A stretch of 64,000 nucleotides of DNA. It comes from Microbacterium terrae (GTDB taxonomy: Bacteria > Actinomycetota > Actinomycetes > Actinomycetales > Microbacteriaceae). The notes under the pieces were generated by a model, which worked only from the letters and a program-made list of their open reading frames with translations, ran no database searches and was not told where the DNA came from. Shown in pieces: positions 28,883 to 37,259 of the stretch (the stretch's first letter is position 1; each line of letters starts with the position of its first letter). The stretch spans positions 1,426,001 through 1,490,000 of the forward strand of contig NZ_JAFDSS010000001.1 in assembly GCF_017831975.1 (NCBI RefSeq), written 5' to 3'. The position numbers and the translations under genes were made by a program.

Positions 28883-29434
28883 GTGACCCGACGCAGCAGC
28901 ATTCTCGGCGCCATCCTCGATCTGTTCGGATCCGCGCGAAAGCCGGCAGCGCGCCCGTCGAAGGCGGTTCGCGTCGCCCCCGGTGCGGCTGTCCACGGCG
29001 ACGGTCCCGGCCGCAGCGGCACCACGGCGACCATCGAGGTCATCCCGCCGGCACCAGGCGGCCTGCGGATCTCGTATGCGCCCGAACACGATGGGAATGC
29101 CGACGCGGGGGAGATCGTCTGGACCTGGGTTCCCTATGTCGAGCGCGACGGCCGCGGCAAGGACCGTCCGGTGCTCGTCATCGCGCGCGAGAGCGCTGAG
29201 CGCGTCTACGCCGTCAAGCTGACCTCCCGCTCGCACGACGGCGACCGGGACTTCCTGGCCATCGGTGCGGGCCCCTGGGACGCGCAGGGGCGCGAATCCT
29301 GGGTCGACGTCGACCAGGTCTACAGCGTCCACGTCGCCGGCCTGCGGCGGGAGGCAGCCGCACTGGACCTCGATCGCTTCACGCGCGTGGCCGCGCTGCT
29401 GCACCAGCGCTACGGCTGGGAGATCGCCGGCTGA
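28883..29434 (+). CDS. PemK/MazF-like protein without a partner antitoxin
   Basis: A 183-residue protein. Residues 1-75 are a variable basic/Ala-rich stretch. From about 76 the sequence is PemK/MazF-like: GEIVWTWVPYVERDGRGKD, then RPVLVIARE, AVKLTSR and a C-terminal helix. MazF toxins are mRNA endonucleases that use the conserved GDI/GEI-(V)W and RPxLV elements. Here no small antitoxin gene lies on either side: amtB with its terminator is before it, tRNA genes after. It may be a domesticated housekeeping member; toxicity is not shown by the sequence. Confidence 0.7.
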   Translation: MTRRSSILGAILDLFGSARKPAARPSKAVRVAPGAAVHGDGPGRSGTTATIEVIPPAPGGLRISYAPEHDGNADAGEIVWTWVPYVERDGRGKDRPVLVIARESAERVYAVKLTSRSHDGDRDFLAIGAGPWDAQGRESWVDVDQVYSVHVAGLRREAAALDLDRFTRVAALLHQRYGWEIAG

Positions 29435-29492
29435 GCAGCGTCGGCGCGGGGAAGAATGCCGAGCAGGAGACACCGGCCTGACAGACGACGAA

Positions 29493-29510
29493 GCCCCGCC
29501 GAAGCGGGGC
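29493..29510 (-). terminator. Terminator of tRNA-Val(CAC)
   Basis: GCCCCGC and GCGGGGC form a 7-bp stem with a 4-base loop, 4 bases beyond the CCA end of the minus-strand tRNA gene. On that strand it is followed by TTCGTCGTCTGT. It may also stop transcription of the PemK-like gene from the other side. Confidence 0.65.
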
Positions 29511-29514
29511 CGTG

Positions 29515-29590
29515 TGGTGGGCGATACCGGACTCGAACCGATGACCTCTTCCGTGTGAAGGAAGCGCGCTACCAACTGCGCCAATCGCCC
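29515..29590 (-). tRNA. tRNA-Val (anticodon CAC)
   Basis: The minus strand folds into a cloverleaf: acceptor GGGCGAT/ATCGCCC, anticodon stem CTTCC/GGAAG around TTCACAC (anticodon CAC, reading GUG), a GGTTCGAGTCC T-arm and an encoded CCA. A TAGTAT -10 box lies upstream at 29620-29615 on the minus strand. It is closely related to tRNA-Val(GAC) at 29969 and points away from it. Confidence 0.95.
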
Positions 29591-29680
29591 GTTGTCCCAA
29601 GGGGACGACTACCGATACTAGCCCATGCCGAGCGGGGTCCCGACCACTCCCGGTGGGACACGCGCGGGCCGCGCTCGGTT

Positions 29681-29708
29681 TTGCACACGGGTGGGAATCA
29701 GGTAATGT
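29681..29708 (+). promoter_or_regulatory. Promoter of the tRNA-Gly/Cys/Val group
   Basis: TTGCAC (-35, 29681-29686) and TAATGT (-10, 29703-29708) are 16 bases apart, about 36 bases before tRNA-Gly. It is one of the few promoters in the window with both hexamers recognisable. Confidence 0.6.
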
Positions 29709-29743
29709 CTTTCAAGTCGCCGGAGAGATCCGGAAGATGAAAT

Positions 29744-29816
29744 GCGGATGTAGCGCAGTTGGTAGCGCACAACCTTGCCAAGGTTGGGGTCGCGAGTTCG
29801 AGTCTCGTCATCCGCT
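29744..29816 (+). tRNA. tRNA-Gly (anticodon GCC)
   Basis: Cloverleaf with acceptor GCGGATG/CATCCGC, anticodon stem CAACC/GGTTG around TTGCCAA (anticodon GCC, reading GGC/GGU) and T-arm GAGTTCGAGTCTC. No CCA is encoded. It is the first of three tRNA genes in a row. Confidence 0.95.
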
Positions 29817-29868
29817 CGAGTGCAGGGATCCCCGTCGGGGGATCACGGCACGTGGGGTCAAACCACAC

Positions 29869-29942
29869 GGTGGCGTGGCCGAGCGGCTAGGCACCGGCCT
29901 GCAAAGCCGTTTACACGGGTTCGAATCCCGTCGCCACCTCCA
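29869..29942 (+). tRNA. tRNA-Cys (anticodon GCA)
   Basis: Cloverleaf with acceptor GGTGGCG/CGCCACC, anticodon loop CTGCAAA (anticodon GCA, reading UGC/UGU), T-arm CGGGTTCGAATCCCG and encoded CCA. The outermost anticodon-stem pair appears to be a C-U mismatch; the other four pair normally. Confidence 0.93.
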
Positions 29943-29968
29943 CTCCATCAACTGAAGAGCCTGTACAG

Positions 29969-30043
29969 GCGCGATTGGCGCAGCGGTAGCGCGCTTCCCT
30001 GACACGGAAGAGGTCACTGGTTCGATCCCAGTATCGCGCACCA
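29969..30043 (+). tRNA. tRNA-Val (anticodon GAC)
   Basis: Cloverleaf with acceptor GCGCGAT/ATCGCGC, anticodon stem CTTCC/GGAAG around CTGACAC (anticodon GAC, reading GUC/GUU) and encoded CCA. Much of its body, including the anticodon stem and D-arm, matches tRNA-Val(CAC) on the other strand. Confidence 0.95.
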
Positions 30044-30048
30044 CCCCG

Positions 30049-30072
30049 AACCCCCGGCCCCGGCCGGGGGTT
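30049..30072 (+). terminator. Terminator of the tRNA group
   Basis: AACCCCCGGCC pairs with GGCCGGGGGTT and is followed by CTTTC. It is a classical intrinsic terminator 6 bases after tRNA-Val(GAC). Confidence 0.85.
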
Positions 30073-30087
30073 CTTTCGTCGCCGCGC

Positions 30088-30093
30088 TAGGCT
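30088..30093 (+). promoter_or_regulatory. -10 box of the ACT-domain gene
   Basis: TAGGCT ends 7 bases before the ATG at 30101, predicting a leaderless transcript. There is no Shine-Dalgarno sequence in the intervening bases. Confidence 0.45.
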
Positions 30094-30100
30094 CGGCCCC

Positions 30101-30613
30101 ATGTCGAAGCTCGTGCTCACGGTGGTCGGAGACGACCGCGCCGGACTCGTCCAGGCCCTCGCCGATCTGATCGCCGCGCACGGCGGCAACTGGGAGCGCA
30201 GTGAACTCGCCGAACTGGCGGGCTCCTTCGCGGGGATCGTGCTCGTCTCGGTGCCCGACGACTCCGTCGCCGCGCTCACCGACGCGCTGCGCGGCCTCGA
30301 CGGGATGCTGCACATCACCCCGCACGCCGGTGCCGAGGAGGCCGCGGCGCCCGCGGGGGAGCAGCTGACGCTCACGATGCTCGGCAACGATCGGCCCGGA
30401 ATCGTGCGGGAGGTCACGAGCGCACTCGCCCGTCACGGCCTGAGCATCGACCGGTTCACCAGCGAGACGCGTGACGCGCCGATGTCGGGCGGCGTGCTGT
30501 TCGAGGCGACGGTCGTCGCTCACGTCGGCGGCGCATCCGGAGACATCGCCGCAGCGAAGACCGACCTCGAACGCCTCGCCGGCGAGATCCAGGTCGACCT
30601 CACCGTCGGCTGA
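30101..30613 (+). CDS. Double ACT-domain protein (GcvR-like)
   Basis: A 170-residue protein made of two ACT domains (about 4-75 and 88-168). Each opens with the typical beta strand and loop: LTVVGDDRAGLVQALADLI and LTMLGNDRPGIVREVTSAL. ACT domains bind amino acids. The closest described relative is GcvR, the regulator of glycine cleavage in E. coli, but no gcv gene is near, so the ligand and partner are unknown. There is no DNA-binding domain. It lies between the tRNA group and the thrS leader region. Confidence 0.82.
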   Translation: MSKLVLTVVGDDRAGLVQALADLIAAHGGNWERSELAELAGSFAGIVLVSVPDDSVAALTDALRGLDGMLHITPHAGAEEAAAPAGEQLTLTMLGNDRPGIVREVTSALARHGLSIDRFTSETRDAPMSGGVLFEATVVAHVGGASGDIAAAKTDLERLAGEIQVDLTVG

Positions 30614-30645
30614 GCCGGGATGGGTCTCTCCGAGCACGGGGCGAC

Positions 30646-30651
30646 TAAGCT
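30646..30651 (+). promoter_or_regulatory. -10 box of the thrS leader transcript
   Basis: TAAGCT fits TANNNT and ends 7 bases before the ATG of the Thr-rich leader frame, so the RNA would begin at that codon. No good -35 hexamer is seen. A second TANNNT, TAGCCT at 30761-30766, is a rival promoter nearer thrS. Confidence 0.4.
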
Positions 30652-30658
30652 TTCGGGC

Positions 30659-30727
30659 ATGGAACTCGTCCGGCGCACTGCGGTGACCCTCGTCACCTGC
30701 ACCGGCACGCGAACGCTCGGCGCCTGA
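30659..30727 (+). CDS. Putative threonine-rich leader peptide of thrS
   Basis: A 22-codon frame, ATG to TGA, directly upstream of thrS. Six of the 22 residues are Thr, all between residues 7 and 19 ([14 protein letters not shown]). It begins 7 bases after a -10 box, as leaderless actinobacterial attenuator peptides do. A small stem (CGCTC/GAGCG, 30714-30730) covers the stop codon. The likely role is sensing charged tRNA-Thr by ribosome stalling to set thrS expression. I see no U-tract terminator between it and thrS, so the mechanism is open, and a chance frame cannot be excluded. Confidence 0.55.
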   Translation: MELVRRTAVTLVTCTGTRTLGA

Positions 30728-30797
30728 GCGGGCGGGGCGCGGCGCGCGTCCGAAGCTGAGTAGCCTTGATCCGAGCCATCCCCAGGAGAGAGTTCCC

Positions 30798-32807
30798 GTG
30801 ACCGACGCCGTCATTCCTCCCGCCGTCCCGTTCCCCGCGGACGGCTTCGCCCTCTATCCCGACCGCTCCGTCGTCGCGCTGCGCGTGAACGGCGAGCTGA
30901 AGGATCTCGCCACGATCGTCGTCGAGACCGACACGGTCGAACCGGTGACCATCGACAGCCCCGACGGGCTCAGCATCCTGCGCCACTCCACCGCCCACGT
31001 CCTCGCACAGGCGGTGCAGCGCATCAAGCCGCAGGCGAACCTCGGCATCGGACCGCCCATCACCGACGGGTTCTACTACGACTTCGGCGTCGCCGACCCG
31101 TTCACCCCCGAAGACGTCAAGGCGATCAAGAAGGAGATGGAGCGGATCGTCCGCGAGGGCCAGCGCTTCGTCCGCCGCGTCGTCACCGACGACGAGGCGC
31201 GCGCCGAACTCGTCGACGAGCCGTTCAAGCTCGAGCTCGTCGGCCTCAAGGGCGGCGGTGCCGACAAGACCGAGGGCGCCTCGGTGGAAGTGGGCGCCGG
31301 CGAGCTCACCATCTACGACAACGTGAACCGAGACGGTGAGACGGTCTGGAAGGACCTCTGCCGCGGACCCCACGTGCCCGGCACGCGCATGATCGGCAAC
31401 GGGTGGGATCTCACCCGCATCGCCGGCGCGTACTGGCGCGGCAGCGAGAAGAACCCGCAGCTTCAGCGTATCTACGGCACCGCGTGGCCCACCAAGGACG
31501 AGCTGCGCGCCTACCAGCTGCGCCTCGAGGAGGCCGCCAAGCGCGACCACCGCAAGCTCGGCAAAGAGCTCGACCTGTTCTCGTTCCCCGACGAGATCGG
31601 CTCGGGCCTGAGTGTCTGGCACCCCAAGGGCGGCATCATCCGTCAGGAGATGGAGCAGCACGCGCTGAAGCGCCACCGCGAGGGCGGGTACACCTACGTC
31701 TACACGCCGCACATCACCAAGCGCGACCTGTTCATCAAGTCGAACCACCTCGTCACCTACAAGGAGGGGATGTTCCCCCCGATCCACCTCGACGAGGAGC
31801 GCGACGAAGCGGGCGAGATCACCAAGGCCGGGGTGGACTACTACCTCAAGCCGATGAACTGCCCGATGCACATCCTCATCTACAAGGAGCGGGCACGCAG
31901 CTACCGCGACCTTCCGATGCGTCTCTACGAGAACGGCACCGTGTACCGGTACGAGCTCTCGGGAGCCCTGCACGGCCTCACCCGCGTGCGCGGCTTCACC
32001 CAGGACGACTCGCACCTGTTCGTCACCCCCGACCAGCTCGAGGGCGAGGCCGAGAAGGTGCTCGACTTCGTGCTGACCATGCTCCGCGACTTCGGTCTGA
32101 CCGAGTTCGAGCTCGAGCTTTCGATGCGCGACGACGAGAAGGAAAAGTGGATCGGCGACGAGGAGCACTGGGCGATGGCCACCGACGCCCTGCGTCGCGT
32201 CGCGCAGGCGTCGGGCCTGAAGCTGACCGAGGTCGAGGGTGAAGCCGCCTTCTACGGCCCCAAGATCGATCTCAAGACCAAGGATGCCCTCGGGCGCACC
32301 TGGCAGCTCTCGACGGTGCAGATCGACTTCAATCTGCCCGAGAGGTTCGAGCTCGAGTTCACCGGCTCGGACGGCGAGAAGCACCGTCCGGTGATGATCC
32401 ACCGCGCGCTGTTCGGCTCGGCCGAGCGGTTCTTCGCGATCCTGCTCGAGCACTACGCCGGCGCATTCCCGGTGTGGCTCTCGCCGGTGCAGGTCGTCGC
32501 GATCCCCGTGGCCGAGCAGTTCGGCGACTATCTCGACGAGATCGTCGCCCGTCTGCGGGCGGAGGGCGTCCGCGCAGAGGTCGACCACTCCGACGACCGC
32601 ATGCAGAAGAAGATCCGCACGCACACCACGCAGAAGGTTCCGCTGCAGCTGATCGCCGGCGAGCAGGACCGCGCAGGCGGCACCGTCTCGTTCCGCTTCC
32701 GCGACGGAACGCAGACCAACGGCGTGCCCGTCGATGACGCGGTGGCGCTGATCCTCGCCGCGATCGAGGACAAGACGCTCGTCGAGACCGCGGCGGACCT
32801 CGCGTGA
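30798..32807 (+). CDS. thrS: Threonine--tRNA ligase
   Basis: Class II synthetase charging tRNA-Thr. It has 669 residues: an N-terminal TGS-like part (1-60), an editing domain with HSTAHVLAQ near 63 and CRGPHVPGT, a catalytic core with MNCPMH near 354, [17 protein letters not shown] and DDSH near 400, and MIHRALFGS near 533, then an anticodon-binding domain. The zinc ligands (Cys of MNCPMH, His of DDSH, His of MIHRA) are present. The GTG start is preceded by CAGGAGAG. The stop overlaps the HIT gene by GTGA. A Thr-rich leader frame lies upstream. Confidence 0.97.
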   Translation: MTDAVIPPAVPFPADGFALYPDRSVVALRVNGELKDLATIVVETDTVEPVTIDSPDGLSILRHSTAHVLAQAVQRIKPQANLGIGPPITDGFYYDFGVADPFTPEDVKAIKKEMERIVREGQRFVRRVVTDDEARAELVDEPFKLELVGLKGGGADKTEGASVEVGAGELTIYDNVNRDGETVWKDLCRGPHVPGTRMIGNGWDLTRIAGAYWRGSEKNPQLQRIYGTAWPTKDELRAYQLRLEEAAKRDHRKLGKELDLFSFPDEIGSGLSVWHPKGGIIRQEMEQHALKRHREGGYTYVYTPHITKRDLFIKSNHLVTYKEGMFPPIHLDEERDEAGEITKAGVDYYLKPMNCPMHILIYKERARSYRDLPMRLYENGTVYRYELSGALHGLTRVRGFTQDDSHLFVTPDQLEGEAEKVLDFVLTMLRDFGLTEFELELSMRDDEKEKWIGDEEHWAMATDALRRVAQASGLKLTEVEGEAAFYGPKIDLKTKDALGRTWQLSTVQIDFNLPERFELEFTGSDGEKHRPVMIHRALFGSAERFFAILLEHYAGAFPVWLSPVQVVAIPVAEQFGDYLDEIVARLRAEGVRAEVDHSDDRMQKKIRTHTTQKVPLQLIAGEQDRAGGTVSFRFRDGTQTNGVPVDDAVALILAAIEDKTLVETAADLA

Positions 32808-33358
32808 GCGGGGCGCCGGCGGGGGAGCCGGTGGAGGATGCCGCCGCCCTCGCCGGCGTGCCCGACTCCTTCCAGCGGCTGTGGACCCCGCACCGGATGG
32901 CGTACATCCAGGCGGGGCCGCAGGTGCTGCGCGACGAATGCCCGTTCTGCGCGGCACCCCGCAAGTCCGACGCGGACGGACTCATCGTCGCGCGCGGCGA
33001 GACCGCCTACGTGCTGCTGAACCTGTTTCCGTACAACTCGGGACACCTGCTGGTGTGCCCCTACCGGCACATCGCGACCTACGATCAGGCGACTCCCGAA
33101 GAGGTCGCCGAGATCGGCGAGCTCACCCAGCAGGGCATGCGCGTGCTCCGGCAGGTCTCACGGTGCGACGGCTTCAACCTGGGCATGAACCAGGGCGCCG
33201 TCGCCGGCGCGGGCGTCGATGAGCACCTGCATCAGCACATCGTGCCGCGGTGGGCGTCGGACGCGAACTTCTTCCCGATCATCGCGCGCACCAAGGCCCT
33301 GCCGCAGCTGCTCGGCGAGGTGCGCGAGGCAGTCAGCGCGGCCTGGCCGGCCCGCTGA
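32804..33358 (+). CDS. HIT-family hydrolase/phosphorylase (Ap4A phosphorylase-like)
   Basis: A 184-residue histidine-triad protein. The triad is [10 protein letters not shown] with H141, H143 and H145; a CPFC pair (46-49) near the N-terminus suggests a metal site. It resembles the mycobacterial HIT protein encoded next to thrS that phosphorolyses diadenosine tetraphosphate. Ap4A is a by-product of aminoacyl-tRNA synthetases, so coupling to thrS through the GTGA overlap makes sense. The activity is inferred from this relationship. In mycobacteria the next gene is pgsA; here pdxY converges instead. Confidence 0.88.
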   Translation: MSGAPAGEPVEDAAALAGVPDSFQRLWTPHRMAYIQAGPQVLRDECPFCAAPRKSDADGLIVARGETAYVLLNLFPYNSGHLLVCPYRHIATYDQATPEEVAEIGELTQQGMRVLRQVSRCDGFNLGMNQGAVAGAGVDEHLHQHIVPRWASDANFFPIIARTKALPQLLGEVREAVSAAWPAR

Positions 33359-33404
33359 CGCGCATCGTCCGGGTCGTCGAGCGAGCGCGGCGAGACGAAA
33401 CGCC

Positions 33405-34256
33405 TCAGCGCACCTGCTCGACGGCGAACTGCATCCGCGGGTGCGCGTAGGACTCCTGCGCCTCGACCAGCTGCAGCTCACGCTCGCCCGACGCGTGCGT
33501 GAGCGACAGGAGATCCCATACGCTCGACGTCGTGCGGGCGAGTGCGTCTGCCGCGTCACCCGATGCCCGATAGTGCGCGGTGAACAGCGCCGCAGTGACG
33601 TCGCCCGAGCCGTTCGCCTTCATCGGGATGTGCGGGGTCTGCACGATCCAAGCGCCCTCGTCGGTGACGGCGAGCATCTCGATCGTCCCCTCGGGGCGCT
33701 CGGGCCGCTCGACGCTGGTGACGAGCACCGTGCTCGGCCCCATCGCGCGCGCGAGGTCGGCCGAGGCGAGGGTCGACTCGAGGTCGGCGGGCTCCGTCTC
33801 GGTGAGGAAGCCGAGCTCGAACTGATTGGGGGTGATGATGTCGGCTGCGGGAACGACACGATCGCGCAGGAGGATCGGGATGGCCGCGGCGACGAAGCAT
33901 CCGCTCTTCGCATTCCCCATCACCGGGTCGCAGGCGTAGACCGCGGCGGGATTCGCCGCCTTCACCCGGGCGACGGCGTCGAGGATCACCTCGGCGATGC
34001 CCTCGCCGCCCTGATAGCCCGACAGGACGACGTCGATCCCCGGGAGCACACCGCGCTCCTCGATGCCGGTGATGACCTCACGGACGTCGTCGGGGGAGAT
34101 GAGCGGGCCGCGCCAGGCGCCGTAGCCGGTGTGGTTGGAGAAGTTCACCGTGTAGACCGGCAGCACCTCGACCCCGATGCGCTGCAGGGGGAACACGGCC
34201 GCGGAGTTTCCGACGTGACCGTAGGCGACGGCGGACTGGATCGAGAGGATCTTCAC
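33405..34256 (-). CDS. pdxY: Pyridoxal kinase (PdxY)
   Basis: Salvage kinase that phosphorylates pyridoxal to PLP. It has 283 residues of the ribokinase-like vitamin kinase fold: SIQSAVAYGHVGNSAAVFPLQ at the N-terminus, CDPVMGN near 120 and the anion hole GSGDVTAALF near 223. GTG at 34256 is chosen because the family sequence begins VKILSIQS. It starts 7 bases after the stop of the PdxR-type regulator on the same strand, so both are probably one transcript, opposite to pdxST. Confidence 0.93.
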   Translation of the reverse strand: MKILSIQSAVAYGHVGNSAAVFPLQRIGVEVLPVYTVNFSNHTGYGAWRGPLISPDDVREVITGIEERGVLPGIDVVLSGYQGGEGIAEVILDAVARVKAANPAAVYACDPVMGNAKSGCFVAAAIPILLRDRVVPAADIITPNQFELGFLTETEPADLESTLASADLARAMGPSTVLVTSVERPERPEGTIEMLAVTDEGAWIVQTPHIPMKANGSGDVTAALFTAHYRASGDAADALARTTSSVWDLLSLTHASGERELQLVEAQESYAHPRMQFAVEQVR

Positions 34257-34263
34257 CGATCGA

Positions 34264-35616
34264 TCATCCCACTTCGGCCATGCGGGTCCGTCCGCCGGCA
34301 GCACGCACCGCGGCCGCGATGTCGTCGGCGAGCAGGTCGGCGTCGTCGTCGGACAGATCGTGCACGGTGAGACGCAGCCGGAGCGAGGAGGCGTCTGCCC
34401 CGAGCGAGAACTCGTCGCCGCTGCGGGCGAGCCATCCGCGGCGCATCAGCTGCTCCGAGACCGCGCGGGCGGGAACCGGCAGCGCCACCCACAGGTTGAG
34501 CCCGTCACCGGGGGAAGCGGGGATCCCGCGGGCGTCGAGGCGCGCCGCGAACGCCGCGTTCTGCCGCGCGTAGTGCTCGCCTGCTCGGCGGATGGCGTCA
34601 CCGACGCCCGGGTCGGTGACCAGGGCGAGCGCGAGCCGCTGCAGGAGGTGGCTCACCCACGTGGTCCCCGGGGTGAGCCGCATCGCCAGACCGTCGGCGG
34701 TCTGGGGGTCGGATGCCGTCACGGCGAGGCACATGTCGGGGCCGAGGAACTTCGAGACGGATCGGATGCGCGCCCAGCGGCGCTGCGCCGGGCCGATGAC
34801 CGAGTGGAAATGCTGCTGCGACAGCATCGAGAAGTGGTCGTCCTCGATGACGAGGACGTACGGATGCTCGGCGAGCACCGCTCGCAGGTCGTGAGCGCGC
34901 CGCGCGCTGAGGCTCGCGCCGGACGGATTCTGGGCTCGCGGGGTGCAGATGACTGCACGCACGCCCTGCGCGAGCGCCGCGCGCAGCCCTTCCACGGTCA
35001 TGCCCTCGTCGTCGACCGCGACCGGGACGGGCCGGTAGCCGCCCACGCGGATCGTGTGGATGCTCGTGAGGAAGCATGGATCCTCGAGCGCAACGGCGTC
35101 GTCGCGGGTGAGCGCCTGGGCGAGGAGCCGCTCGACGGCGTCACCCGCGCCGCTGGTGATCGTGAGCCGCATCCGGGCGGCGTCGAGGTCCTCGAGCATC
35201 CACTCCCGCGCCCACTCCTCGAGGGCGGGGTCGATGACGGGCTCGCCGTACAGCACCGGGCGCCCGGTGACGGCGGCCAGCGCCCGTGTCGGATCGGGGA
35301 TGAGGGTCGGGTCGGGATTCCCCGTCGCAATGTCGCGGAGCACGCTGTCGGCGGCGAAGCCCTCGAGCGCCACGGGGGAGCGGTCGGCGACGAGAGTGCC
35401 GCCTCGTCCGCGTGTCACGACCACTCCGGCCTGCGTGAGCTGTCGATAGGCGGCGACGACCGTGTTGCGGTTGACCCCGAGCGTCTCGGCGAGGGCCCGC
35501 ACCGAGGGCAGCGCGTCGCCGGGTCGCAGCGCACCGCGTTCCACGAGCGAGCGCAGGCTGTCGGCGATCTCCGAGGCCGTGCGTCCGTTGATCTGCAGCG
35601 TCATGTCACCGTTCAT
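34264..35616 (-). CDS. pdxR: PdxR-type GntR/MocR regulator with aminotransferase domain
   Basis: Regulator with an N-terminal GntR winged helix (about 14-75: LPSVRALAETLGVNRNTVVAAYRQL) joined to a fold-type I aminotransferase domain. The PLP lysine is in RSVSKFLGPD near 285. It has 450 residues, normal for MocR proteins. In corynebacteria and several Firmicutes, PdxR proteins are encoded divergent from pdxST and activate them when PLP is short. The gene here has exactly that arrangement. A CTAGGTC/ATGCTA direct repeat lies in the shared promoter region. Confidence 0.9.
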   Translation of the reverse strand: MNGDMTLQINGRTASEIADSLRSLVERGALRPGDALPSVRALAETLGVNRNTVVAAYRQLTQAGVVVTRGRGGTLVADRSPVALEGFAADSVLRDIATGNPDPTLIPDPTRALAAVTGRPVLYGEPVIDPALEEWAREWMLEDLDAARMRLTITSGAGDAVERLLAQALTRDDAVALEDPCFLTSIHTIRVGGYRPVPVAVDDEGMTVEGLRAALAQGVRAVICTPRAQNPSGASLSARRAHDLRAVLAEHPYVLVIEDDHFSMLSQQHFHSVIGPAQRRWARIRSVSKFLGPDMCLAVTASDPQTADGLAMRLTPGTTWVSHLLQRLALALVTDPGVGDAIRRAGEHYARQNAAFAARLDARGIPASPGDGLNLWVALPVPARAVSEQLMRRGWLARSGDEFSLGADASSLRLRLTVHDLSDDDADLLADDIAAAVRAAGGRTRMAEVG

Positions 35617-35629
35617 CGCGTTCCCGAGT

Positions 35630-35671
35630 CTAGGTCGGGCTCATGCTATCTTTTGGCCTAGGTCAATGCTA
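35630..35671. promoter_or_regulatory. Direct repeats between pdxR and pdxS (PdxR site candidate)
   Basis: CTAGGTC occurs at 35630-35636 and 35658-35664, each followed by ATGCTA (35643-35648 and 35666-35671). MocR regulators bind direct repeats in divergent promoters, so these are the natural PdxR operator. The minus-strand -10 box TAGACT (35632-35627) of pdxR overlaps the first copy, and TATTGT (35674-35679), a possible pdxS -10 box, follows the second. Confidence 0.5.
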
Positions 35672-35726
35672 CGTATTGTCCGATTCTCTTGCGCGGGATC
35701 TGCGCGCACTCCCGGAAGGAACCACC

Positions 35727-36617
35727 GTGACCTCTGCCGACACCGGAACCAGCCGCGTCAAGCGCGGCCTCGCCGAGATGCTCAAGGGCGGCGTCATCAT
35801 GGACGTCGTCACCGTCGAGCAGGCGAAGATCGCCGAGGACGCCGGCGCCGTCGCCGTCATGGCGCTCGAGCGGGTGCCCGCCGACATCCGCGCCCAGGGC
35901 GGCGTCTCGCGCATGAGCGACCCCGACATGATCGACGGGATCATCGAGGCCGTCTCGATCCCCGTCATGGCGAAGGCCCGCATCGGCCACTTCGTCGAGG
36001 CGCAGGTGCTGCAGCAGCTCGGCGTCGACTACATCGACGAGTCCGAGGTGCTCTCGCCGGCCGACTACGTCAACCACATCGACAAGTGGAACTTCACCGT
36101 CCCCTTCGTGTGCGGCGCCACCAACCTCGGCGAGGCGCTGCGTCGCATCAACGAGGGCGCGGCGATGATCCGCTCGAAGGGCGAGGCGGGCACCGGCGAC
36201 GTGTCGGAGGCCACGAAGCACATCCGCAAGATCACGAGCGAGATCAACGTGCTGCGCTCGATGACCAAGGACGAGCTCTACGTCGCGGCGAAGGAGCTGC
36301 AGGCTCCCTACGACCTCGTCGCCGAGGTCGCCGAGACCGGCAAACTCCCGGTCGTGCTCTTCGTGGCGGGCGGCGTCGCGACGCCCGCCGACGCGGCCAT
36401 GATGATGCAGATGGGCGCCGACGGCGTCTTCGTCGGCTCGGGCATCTTCAAGTCGGGCAACCCCGCCCAGCGCGCCGCCGCGATCGTCAAGGCCACGACG
36501 TTCTACGACGACGCCGCCGTCATCGCCGATGTGTCGCGCGGCCTCGGCGAGGCCATGGTCGGCATCAACGTGAGCGATCTGCCGGCACCGCACCGCCTCG
36601 CCGAGCGCGGCTGGTAA
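35727..36617 (+). CDS. pdxS: Pyridoxal 5'-phosphate synthase subunit PdxS
   Basis: Lyase subunit that builds PLP from ribose 5-phosphate, glyceraldehyde 3-phosphate and ammonia delivered by PdxT; the active form is a dodecamer. It has 296 residues. The two catalytic lysines are K83 ([10 protein letters not shown]) and K151 ([11 protein letters not shown]). The GTG at 35727 follows GGAAGGA by 7 bases, and the frame before it has no family sequence. pdxT follows 3 bases after the stop. Confidence 0.97.
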   Translation: MTSADTGTSRVKRGLAEMLKGGVIMDVVTVEQAKIAEDAGAVAVMALERVPADIRAQGGVSRMSDPDMIDGIIEAVSIPVMAKARIGHFVEAQVLQQLGVDYIDESEVLSPADYVNHIDKWNFTVPFVCGATNLGEALRRINEGAAMIRSKGEAGTGDVSEATKHIRKITSEINVLRSMTKDELYVAAKELQAPYDLVAEVAETGKLPVVLFVAGGVATPADAAMMMQMGADGVFVGSGIFKSGNPAQRAAAIVKATTFYDDAAVIADVSRGLGEAMVGINVSDLPAPHRLAERGW

Positions 36618-36620
36618 TCC

Positions 36621-37214
36621 GTGACCGCACGTCCTCGCGTCGGCGTGCTCGCCCTGCAGGGCGATGTGCGCGAGCATGCCCGGGTGCTCTCCGGTCTCGG
36701 CGCGGACGTCGCCCTCGTACGGCGTCCCGCCGAACTGGCGGCCGTCGACGGGCTCGTCATCCCGGGCGGCGAGTCGAGCGTCATCGACAAGCTCGCACGG
36801 ACCTTCGGGATGCAGCATCCGATCCGCGAAGCGATCGCCGACGGGATGCCCGTCTACGGCACCTGCGCCGGCCTGATCCTCCTCGCCGACCGCATCACGG
36901 ACGGGATCTCCGGACAGGAGACGTTCGGCGGCCTCGACGTGCGCGTGCGGCGGAACGCATTCGGCAGCCAGGTCGACTCGTTCGAGGTCGACCTGGCCGT
37001 CCCCGCTCTCGGCGAGCCCGACGTGCACGCCGTGTTCATCCGCGCACCGCTCGTCGAAGAGGTGGGGCCTGCCGTCGACGTGCTCGCACAGCTCGACGAC
37101 GAACGCATCGTCGCGGTGCGACAGGGGAACCTTCTCGGCACCGCGTTCCACCCGGAGGTCACCGGCGAGCACCGCTTCCACGGTCTGTTCCTCGACCTCG
37201 TGCGCGGCCTCTGA
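36621..37214 (+). CDS. pdxT: Pyridoxal 5'-phosphate synthase glutaminase subunit PdxT
   Basis: Class I glutaminase that releases ammonia from glutamine for PdxS. It has 197 residues. The catalytic triad is C82 (YGTCAGLIL), H177 and E179 (FHPEVTG). [11 protein letters not shown] (44-54) is the typical oxyanion and substrate segment. It starts with GTG three bases after pdxS and is translationally linked to it. Confidence 0.96.
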   Translation: MTARPRVGVLALQGDVREHARVLSGLGADVALVRRPAELAAVDGLVIPGGESSVIDKLARTFGMQHPIREAIADGMPVYGTCAGLILLADRITDGISGQETFGGLDVRVRRNAFGSQVDSFEVDLAVPALGEPDVHAVFIRAPLVEEVGPAVDVLAQLDDERIVAVRQGNLLGTAFHPEVTGEHRFHGLFLDLVRGL

Positions 37215-37246
37215 CGTCCCGCGGCGTGCGGCGTCCCCGGCGTCAT

Positions 37247-37252
37247 TAGAAT
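37247..37252 (+). promoter_or_regulatory. -10 box of yebC (probable leaderless transcript)
   Basis: TAGAAT is a close match to TATAAT and ends 7 bases before the yebC ATG. No Shine-Dalgarno sequence lies between. Confidence 0.5.
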
Positions 37253-37259
37253 CGTCACC

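Noticed and set aside
29435..30048. Integrated element at the tRNA genes
   Set aside because: No integrase, no duplicated tRNA 3' end and no change in base composition are visible around the tRNA cluster.
30614..30797. T-box riboswitch in front of thrS
   Set aside because: No T-box bulge sequence (UGGN-containing) with a following antiterminator, and no specifier-loop layout, could be made out; the Thr-rich short frame is the better explanation.
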